A program made the translations under genes and the position numbers. Under the pieces are notes generated by a model. It was not told the DNA's origin. It saw nothing but the letters and a program-made list of their open reading frames with translations, and did not search any database. Shown here piece after piece: positions 1 to 5,900 of a DNA stretch of 9,321 nucleotides (within the stretch, counting starts at the first letter, position 1; each line of letters begins with the position of its first letter). The DNA is from Prevotella sp. UBA2755 (GTDB lineage Bacteria; Bacteroidota; Bacteroidia; Bacteroidales; Bacteroidaceae), in assembly GCA_002353225.1 (NCBI GenBank), contig DEJF01000029.1:1-9321 (forward strand), given 5' to 3'.

Positions 1-1539
1 CAGCTGTTGGTGAAGCGTATGAACGCTGACGGTTCTGATACAAAGTTCATCAGCACCGACAACCGCATCGCGGCATGTCAGTTCGAAGAATGTGAGCGCT
101 TGGAAATATCCCCCTGCGAGCACAAGGCTTTTACCTATGAGCTCAAGGGTGACGATAACGGGCAGCACGTTGGACATTGCAAATACTGCGCATACGTGGC
201 CCCAGCAGAGAACCACACCTACGTTGAGGGCAAATGCACCGTCTGCCAACATCAGGCGAATCCAGTTACGGTAAGAGTATATAGAGGCATTCAAGAGGGC
301 GTGGCTGGATATGCGCTTTATCAAAGGATTGACGTGCCAAAGGGAAGCCCATATATCCTGCTCAACCAGTACGGACTGCCTGAGTACATGGTGTTCGAGG
401 GCTGGCTGAAAGACCCCGACACGGCTCCCACCAACTGGGAGATGACCGCTGGCGAGACGCTCCTGGACCCAGGCGCAGAGATAGATGTCCAGAACAACAC
501 CAACCTCTATGCCCGCTATAGCTACCGCTACGGCACGGAGTGGACATGGGCAGCTACCAGTAAAACGGCATCGGCTACGCTCAAGATCATCAATCTGAAG
601 GACAACAGCGTAGTGAAGACCATCACCTCTGATGATATACAGATTAGAGCCCAAAGCATCGAGGCTACCGCCAGTGAACCAGGCTCAGTCATGTGGACCG
701 CTGAGGTCAGCTATACCGACGCAAAGGGGCGCAGCTTCAACTTCACCGACGAGCACATCGTGCCTTACTACTTTGGCGTCAGCCTCGGCGAGGACGACAA
801 CACCACAACGCTCACCGAAAATGATAAAGGTATAGTTACCGCCAGCCTCACGGGCCGCACGCTCTACAAGAACGGCAACTGGAACACGCTGTGCCTGCCC
901 TTCGACGTGGCGGACATCAGCAGCTCGCCCCTCGCAGGAGCCACGGTGAAGGAGTTTACCGATGTATCATTAGCCGACGGCACGCTGACACTCACCTTTG
1001 CCGATGCCACCAGCATCGAGGCAGGGAAACCGTATCTCATCAAGTGGGGCAACGGCAGCAACCTCGGTCCCTCCGACCTCGTGTTCACCGGTGTCACCCT
1101 CGCCAAGGACTTGCGCGACGACGAGATAACCGTTGACGACAAGGGCTCTGCCACCGTCACCTTCATGGGCACCTACAAGAAGCTGTCCTACAGCGCTGAC
1201 GACAAGAGCATTCTCTTCCTCGGAACTGGCAACAAACTCTACTATCCGCAGAACGGAGCCATCATCGGTGCCCAGCGCGCCTACTTCAAACTCAGCGGCA
1301 TCACGGCAGGCGACCTGCCACAGCAGGCACGCACCATCGTACTTGACTTCGGCGACGAAGACAATACTACTTCTATAAGTGAAGAGTTAAGAGTTAAGAG
1401 TGAAGACGGGTTGTTGAGTGAAGACGAAAAATTTGCTACCGCTACTGGATGGTATACGCTTGACGGTCTCCGCCTCAGCGGCAAGCCGACCACGAAGGGT
1501 GTGTATATCAATAATGGTAAAAAAATAGTGGTTAAATAA
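1..1539 (+). CDS. Large cell-surface protein with WYTLDG-type C-terminal tail (5' end outside window)
   Basis: The frame is open from base 1, so the start lies upstream; 512 residues are visible. Near residues 39-82 there is a Cys/His-rich segment (C39, H59-C60-x2-C63, H72, C79-x2-C82) like the small CxxC repeats seen in bacterial surface proteins. Residues about 86-170 (with F-x-GW and a final LYARYS) resemble a Listeria-Bacteroides beta-grasp repeat. A beta-rich module follows, with TLYKNGNWNTLCLPFDV near residues 287-303, a pattern I recognise from Bacteroidales surface proteins. The protein ends in WYTLDGLRLSGKPTTKG...IVVK, which resembles a shortened type IX secretion C-terminal sorting signal; export by that route is inference. 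The same tail ends the minus-strand gene at 2996-7342. A heptanucleotide repeat (1378-1423) encodes the linker before the tail. The downstream peptide gene starts 16 nt after the stop, so the two are probably co-transcribed. The ligand or substrate is unknown. Confidence 0.85.
   Translation, partial: QLLVKRMNADGSDTKFISTDNRIAACQFEECERLEISPCEHKAFTYELKGDDNGQHVGHCKYCAYVAPAENHTYVEGKCTVCQHQANPVTVRVYRGIQEGVAGYALYQRIDVPKGSPYILLNQYGLPEYMVFEGWLKDPDTAPTNWEMTAGETLLDPGAEIDVQNNTNLYARYSYRYGTEWTWAATSKTASATLKIINLKDNSVVKTITSDDIQIRAQSIEATASEPGSVMWTAEVSYTDAKGRSFNFTDEHIVPYYFGVSLGEDDNTTTLTENDKGIVTASLTGRTLYKNGNWNTLCLPFDVADISSSPLAGATVKEFTDVSLADGTLTLTFADATSIEAGKPYLIKWGNGSNLGPSDLVFTGVTLAKDLRDDEITVDDKGSATVTFMGTYKKLSYSADDKSILFLGTGNKLYYPQNGAIIGAQRAYFKLSGITAGDLPQQARTIVLDFGDEDNTTSISEELRVKSEDGLLSEDEKFATATGWYTLDGLRLSGKPTTKGVYINNGKKIVVK
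1378..1423 (+). repeat. Heptanucleotide tandem repeat inside coding sequence
   Basis: Four contiguous 7-mers (AGTGAAG, AGTTAAG, AGTTAAG, AGTGAAG at 1378-1405) are followed by an 11-nt gap and a fifth AGTGAAG at 1417-1423. The repeat lies in frame in the linker just before the C-terminal tail. Because 7 is not a multiple of 3, gain or loss of one unit would change the reading frame of the tail. Similar gttaaga/gtgaaga strings are, to my knowledge, common dispersed sequences in Bacteroidales genomes. Confidence 0.85.
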
Positions 1540-1555
1540 TTAGGAGAATACGAAT

Positions 1556-1735
1556 ATGAAACGAGAATACATGAAACCCGCCATGACGGTGGTGAAGATC
1601 GGACAGCAGTGTAAATTGCTTACAGGGAGTGCAACTATCGAAAGTGTCACAGGTGGTACAGGAACTGGCATCGGCTATGGCGGTGGCAGCTCAGGTTCTG
1701 CCCTCGGACGTGAGTTCGACGGGCTATGGGAATAA
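1556..1735 (+). CDS. Small peptide (59 aa), MK..Y.KP.M.VV family
   Basis: ATG at 1556 and TAA at 1733-1735. AGGAG at 1542-1546 sits 9 nt before the ATG, an unusually clear ribosome binding site for this group. The N-terminal block starts MKREYMKPAMTVVKI and continues to a CKLLTGS segment. The rest is rich in Gly, Ser and Thr (GGTGTGIGYGGGSSGS) and ends in an acidic-aromatic GREFDGLWE. The same N-terminal design occurs in the minus-strand peptide at 2813-2938. I know this peptide type from Prevotella-like genomes as short hypothetical proteins, but no function. It has no typical signal peptide or membrane segment. It follows the stop of the large surface protein by 16 nt, so co-transcription is likely. 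It could be a precursor peptide, a small surface-associated protein or a regulator; nothing in the sequence decides. Confidence 0.8.
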   Translation: MKREYMKPAMTVVKIGQQCKLLTGSATIESVTGGTGTGIGYGGGSSGSALGREFDGLWE

Positions 1736-1738
1736 CGA

Positions 1739-1954
1739 GTGACATCTCGCTACCTGCAGGATGATGTCCTGCGTCCGCTGCGTGAGGAGACAACGAAGGA
1801 CGACTCCAGTAGAGTCGCCCTTCTCTATGGACCTGTTGTCTTGGCAGGTCGTCTTGCCGAGGTCACTCATCCTTTCAGCGACCCGGTGGCATTGCACTTT
1901 TATGCCGATGGCAGATTGGTATATATAATAACCGCATCGTATACACTAAATTAA
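1739..1954 (+). pseudogene. Remnant of a GH127/DUF1680 glycoside hydrolase C-terminal region
   Basis: A 71-codon frame begins with GTG right after the peptide stop. Its middle reads SSRVALLYGPVVLAGRL and then EVTHPFSDPV. In GH127/DUF1680 proteins (beta-L-arabinofuranosidase type, plant arabinan side chains), a very similar string lies in the C-terminal beta-sandwich. Intact members are several hundred residues long, and the catalytic (alpha/alpha)6 barrel is absent here. After the PFSDPV region the resemblance stops and the frame ends in unrelated sequence. The most economical reading is a short piece left by deletion or rearrangement. It might be translated as a small protein, but there is no convincing ribosome binding site. 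The family assignment is from memory of the motif and was not tested by a search. Confidence 0.55.
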
Positions 1955-1959
1955 TTAAT

Positions 1960-2631
1960 ATGATAGAGAGAGATATTATTTGCTTCGCCCACGGATACAC
2001 GTTGGCAGGTGCTAACCTAATAATCGTGTTACTGATTCTCGTCGTGATAGTACTTGTCGTGATTGAATGCTACAGTATACGTTATAACAGGATTATCAGT
2101 CAGCGAAACGAACAGCTCCGACGCATTCTCACGGCTTTGGACGACTACCGCGCCATAGTAGGCGACGGGGCTCTGTCGCTCGACGAACAGGAGGCGATAT
2201 TGAAGTACAAGTTGAAGAAGACAAAAGAGGCCCTGCCGCTTAAGAAGGATGGGGAGCAGAACTTCTTTGTGATGATGGATGCGCGTATCAATAAGGAGAG
2301 ACCTTATACGGATCCTACTTTCGACCAAGATGCCCTGATTAAGTTTATGGGAGTCAGTCGTGAGACATTCTGCAATCTGGTGCCTCGCTATAAGGATCCT
2401 GACAGAACGTTTGATTATATCAACTCCCTACGAGCTGAATACGGTGCACGACTCATCATTGAGCATCCGCATGAAGAAATCGAAACCATCGCCAAGGAAT
2501 GTGGCTTTATTGGCGTAGATGTCTTCAACAGCGCCTTCAAGTTCGCCCTGGGTGTCACGCCTGCCGAATACCGCAATAGCATGATTAAACTATTCAAGAA
2601 CAATCAAAGCTCTACTATCCACCAACAATAA
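1960..2631 (+). CDS. Membrane-anchored AraC-type transcriptional regulator (223 aa)
   Basis: Residues about 18-38 (NLIIVLLILVVIVLVVIE) form one strong membrane span. A charged segment around 40-65, likely coiled coil, follows. Residues about 105-208 form an AraC/XylS DNA-binding domain with two helix-turn-helix units: FDQDALIKFMGVSRETFCNL in the first, then DYINSLRAEYGARLI, then IETIAKECGFIGVDVFNSAF and the closing FALGVTPAEYR. The DNA-binding domain would be cytoplasmic. Related Bacteroidales regulators often carry a large periplasmic sensor (TPR or beta-propeller) before the membrane span; here only 17 residues precede it. Either this is the naturally short form, which I believe exists in Prevotella, or the sensor has been lost. 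The ATG at 1960 is chosen because the upstream frame has no hydrophobic or sensor-like continuation. Targets are unknown; the neighbouring surface-protein genes are obvious candidates. Confidence 0.85.
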   Translation: MIERDIICFAHGYTLAGANLIIVLLILVVIVLVVIECYSIRYNRIISQRNEQLRRILTALDDYRAIVGDGALSLDEQEAILKYKLKKTKEALPLKKDGEQNFFVMMDARINKERPYTDPTFDQDALIKFMGVSRETFCNLVPRYKDPDRTFDYINSLRAEYGARLIIEHPHEEIETIAKECGFIGVDVFNSAFKFALGVTPAEYRNSMIKLFKNNQSSTIHQQ

Positions 2632-2666
2632 AGCGTCCTGGAGTTCAATTTCCAGAACGCTTTTCT
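2631..2666 (+). terminator. Intrinsic terminator, probably bidirectional
   Basis: AAGCGT (2631-2636) pairs with ACGCTT (2657-2662) and CTGGA (2638-2642) with TCCAG (2651-2655), with one C/A mismatch and an 8-nt loop. TTTTCT follows on the plus strand, directly after the regulator stop. Read on the minus strand the hairpin is followed by TTTATTG, so it could also end transcription of the minus-strand peptide operon. Confidence 0.85.
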
Positions 2667-2687
2667 AGTTTAATACCCCACGCTTGC

Positions 2688-2816
2688 TTACGGCTCTTCC
2701 GAACCTCCCTGGTTAGGCTTACCGCCATTATTATCTCCACCGCCAGTCTGAGTAGAATCTCCACCGCTCTGGGTGTCATCCCCAGTGAGACAGGTACCAG
2801 TCCCTGAGTGTCTTAA
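2688..2816 (-). pseudogene. Startless frame resembling the tail of a third small peptide
   Basis: This minus-strand frame has 42 codons and no ATG; a TGA stop (plus-strand 2817-2819) lies just upstream in frame. It reads ...TGTCLTGDDTQSGG and continues Gly-, Asn- and Gln-rich to a final GGSEEP. The CLTGD step followed by a Gly-rich polar tail looks like the second half of the small peptides at 1556-1735 and 2813-2938, which have CKLLTGS and HLLAGS in that place. Its first four bases overlap the end of the 41-residue peptide in another frame. It may be the tail of a peptide gene whose N-terminal block was lost, or it may be joined to the upstream peptide by an indel or frameshift. That it is coding is inferred from composition and motif only. 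Confidence 0.4.
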
Positions 2817-2938
2817 TCAATTTCATGACCCCACTGAGGGGCATCTGTCGGTTCTTCACCGCTACCAGCCAATAGGTGAACCTGATGTTGCAGAATGACT
2901 ACTTGCATCGCAGGCTTCTCGTATATTTTCTTTTTCAT
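2813..2938 (-). CDS. Small peptide (41 aa), MK..Y.KP.M.VV family
   Basis: ATG at 2938 (minus strand), stop at 2813-2815. The N-terminal block starts MKKKIYEKPAMQVVILQHQ and continues to VHLLAGS. The tail is short and acidic-aromatic (GEEPTDAPQWGHEID), unlike the Gly-rich tail of the plus-strand relative. Purine-rich AAAAAAGAAAGAA lies just before the ATG. The gene starts 57 nt after the stop of the 1448-residue BspA-like protein on the same strand, repeating the large-protein-then-peptide order at 1-1735. A small hairpin (2971-2987) lies in the gap. Function unknown. Confidence 0.7.
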   Translation of the reverse strand: MKKKIYEKPAMQVVILQHQVHLLAGSGEEPTDAPQWGHEID

Positions 2939-2970
2939 AATTCTTTCTTTTTTATCCCTGCATTATAGCC

Positions 2971-2987
2971 GCCCCTTATCAAGGGGC
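2971..2987 (-). promoter_or_regulatory. Short perfect hairpin between BspA-like gene and peptide gene
   Basis: GCCCCTT and AAGGGGC form a perfect 7-bp stem with a 3-nt loop, 8 nt after the stop of the large minus-strand gene and 33 nt before the peptide ATG. No T-run follows on either strand, so it is a poor intrinsic terminator. It could pause polymerase, protect the 3' end of the upstream message, or set the ratio of the two products. Confidence 0.5.
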
Positions 2988-2995
2988 TCTAAACC

Positions 2996-5900
2996 TTACT
3001 TAATTACGATCTTTTTACCATTATTAATATACAGTCCCTTCTTGGTGGGCTTGCCGCTCAGGCGCACACCGTCGAGCGTGTACCATGCCTCGCTGTCAAA
3101 GGTCATCTCGCCCGTCTTGGTGTCGATGGTGCCGATGGCGGTTGTCTGGCCGTTGGCTCCTACCAGGCGCACGGTGATGCTGCTGGGCAGTTCCTCATCC
3201 GTAGCAGCTGCACTACGTGTCAAGGCGCGTGCTTGATTCGGTACGCCTACATACGACAGGTAGCAGCGCATAGGCTTGGCAGAAGCGCCTGTAGTGAGGC
3301 GAACGAACTGACCTGCCTCCACGCTCTTATCATCAGCAGAGGTGCCGCTGGTAGCAGCGAAACCATAGTCATGGGTCTCAACCTCATTCCATAACTTCTT
3401 ACTATATGTACCGTGGAACTCCCATCCTTCAGTATCAGAAGCGAGACAGTTGCCGCCGCCCGTGGTGTTGAGCGTTGCACCACCGGTGAAGGTGAGTGAC
3501 GTTCCAGTTGGCACAAACAGATACGGCGTGTTCTTAGTCAGCGAGCCCGTCACTTCGTTCATCTTTGCCACCCACTTGTTGTTCTCTTTCTTCACACCGC
3601 CGAAGGTATAGAACGTACCGCCACCGATGTCGTCAACAGCCTTGCTAAACGGCAACATCACAGTGGATGGCCTGCCATCGGTGAATGTGCGTTCGTAGGT
3701 CACGCTAGTTACATTGACATCCACAGGGATGCTCACCGTCGTCGTAGATGTACCGTCGAATGTAGCGGAGACGTTATCGCCTTCCTTCGTCAGTGTCACT
3801 CCAGTGACGGGTCTCAGCGTCTTGCCGGCGATGGCTGTAATTTGTTCGGAAGTGAGGGTTCCTGCGGTGTAGCTGTTTTCATCTTCATCGTAATAGATAT
3901 GTCCGTCTGCAACCTTGATGCTGCCGGCATATTTGCCGCCCGCTGCTTCGCTGGCAGTATAGAAGCTGGAGGCAGTGATGGTGCCACCACTGAGGATTAG
4001 GACACCGAGGTATGATGAAATCAGTGTCGAGACAGAAATTCCTTTGGATGCTCCGGTGGCTATGACTTGTCCGCCGTTGATGCAATAGTTACCGCCAAGA
4101 CCCTGGATACCATAGCCAGTATTGCCGTTGGCGGTGACAGTTCCACGGTCGATGATGAAAGCATCGCCAGCGTTATGTCTAATCAAGTAGATTGCAGTGG
4201 AGGTTTCTGTGCTTCCTACGGTGGCGTATACATTGCCGCCATGGATGCCGAGTGTACCGTCTTTGATATATATCACGTAATTGGCGTTGCCCTGGATCTG
4301 GGCACTGAGTGTTCCAGTGCCTTGCGTCTGACCGTAGATGTGGAGACTATGACCGTCGGCGTTGATGCACTCGTGGTTGTCAGTGGTGGTCACGCTCATG
4401 GTCTTGCCGTCGGCGAGAATCAGCGTCACGTCGCCGCTAAGTGTGACAGTACTGGTGTAGGTCACGTCGTTGTTCACCACATAGGTGCCTGTCGGTAGCG
4501 TTGTCATGGCGTTGTTCAGCGGTACAGCCTCTACGTTCTCATGCAGTGTGCCACTGGCATCGACATACGAGGTGGTGACGGTAGGGATTGCCGTGATTAT
4601 GCCTGCATAGGTACTCCAAGCGGCCTGATAATCGTCCACTAAGTCGCTGAACACGTAGATATTTGTCAAGTTGTCGCAACTATTAAAGGCACCCTCACCT
4701 AAACTGCAAGACGGGGCAAAAACTGTGACGGTAGCCAGATTTACGCATTCTCCGAAGGCATAATCACCGATACTCGTCACAGTGGCTGGGATGGTGATTG
4801 ATGTCAGACCATTGCAACACTGAAAGGCTGCATTTCCGATGCTCGTCACGCTGGCAGGGATGGTAATGGAAGTCAGATTTTCACAACCATCAAAGGCAAA
4901 ATCGCCGATGCTCTTCACGCTGGCAGGGATGGTAATGGAAGTCAGACCAGAGCAACTGCTGAAAGCAGCATTTCCGATGCTCGTCACAGTGGTAGGGATG
5001 GTCGTGCCTTTACAACCAGCTATCAATGTGTTGGTCGATTTTTCTATAATCGCATTACAGACGTTGCGAGAGTCATAGACCGTATTACCTGCTTCCACCG
5101 TCATTGTTGCTAAGTTACTGCAACCAGCGAAGACACCATTACCAATGCTCGTCACGCTGGCGGGGATGGTGATGGTCGTCAGACCAGTGCAACTCTCGAA
5201 GGCATTATTGCCAATAGTCGTCACGCTGGCAGGGATGGTGACGGTCGTCAAATTAAAGCAATCACTGAAGGCTGCCTCGCCGATGGTCTCCAACTTCGAA
5301 CCTGTAGCAAAAGTGACTTCCGTCAGCCCAGAGCATCCTCCGAAGGCATAAATGCCGATGCTCGTCACGTCATCCTCAATAATGACGGTTTCAATCTCTG
5401 TCGCATAACTATACCATGGCCGTTCGGAAGGATCTGGATAATCCGCCATAGCCCCTGTTCCACTGATGGTAAGGGTGTAGTTGGGAGATGTGCCGGTCAA
5501 TGTCCATGTAACGCCTGTGCCGCAGCTGCCGCTAGCATCAACAGTTACCACGCAATTTGCACGTGCTTGACCATCATGAGAGATGGCTGTGATGGTAGCT
5601 ACGCCTGGAACTATAGCTGTGACATAACCGTTGTTGTCTACTGTTGCGACGTTCTCGTCAGAAGAACGCCACGTAACATCCTTGTATGTGGCATTAAAAG
5701 GATTAATAGTAGCAGTAAGTCTGAATGTGTTGCCAACATTCACGCTCATCGATGACATGTTGAGTGTGACAGATTCCGCAGGAGTGAATGATTTCCAAAC
5801 TGTTACTGTACATGATGAATATTGTCCGCTTCCGTCCATTGCTGTACATGTGATGGTAGCATTACCCTCTGTTGAACCTGCTTCGAATTCGCCTGTGGCA

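Noticed and set aside
864..1172. Minus-strand frame of 102 codons inside the first surface-protein gene
   Set aside because: It is antisense to a convincing surface-protein sequence and has no start signal or recognisable motif.
1739..1954. Treating the GH127-like frame as an active enzyme gene
   Set aside because: At 71 codons it has only part of the C-terminal sandwich and none of the catalytic barrel.
2776..2898. Third minus-strand frame through the peptide gene, containing MKLIKTLRDWYLSHWG
   Set aside because: It reads plausibly for a stretch, but it overlaps the family-matching 41-residue peptide in another frame, is very short and has no ribosome binding site. I could not tie it to a family.
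4067..4498. Open plus-strand frame of 143 codons antisense to the BspA-like gene
   Set aside because: It lies wholly within a strongly supported coding region with signal peptide, known domains and promoter on the other strand, and its translation (Val/Asp/Ala-rich) shows no domain. It is a shadow of the repetitive codon pattern.
4764..5290. Regularly spaced repeats considered as a CRISPR-like array
   Set aside because: The 69-nt period equals 23 codons, repeats and 'spacers' are all coding in one frame, and the units match the BspA leucine-rich repeat.
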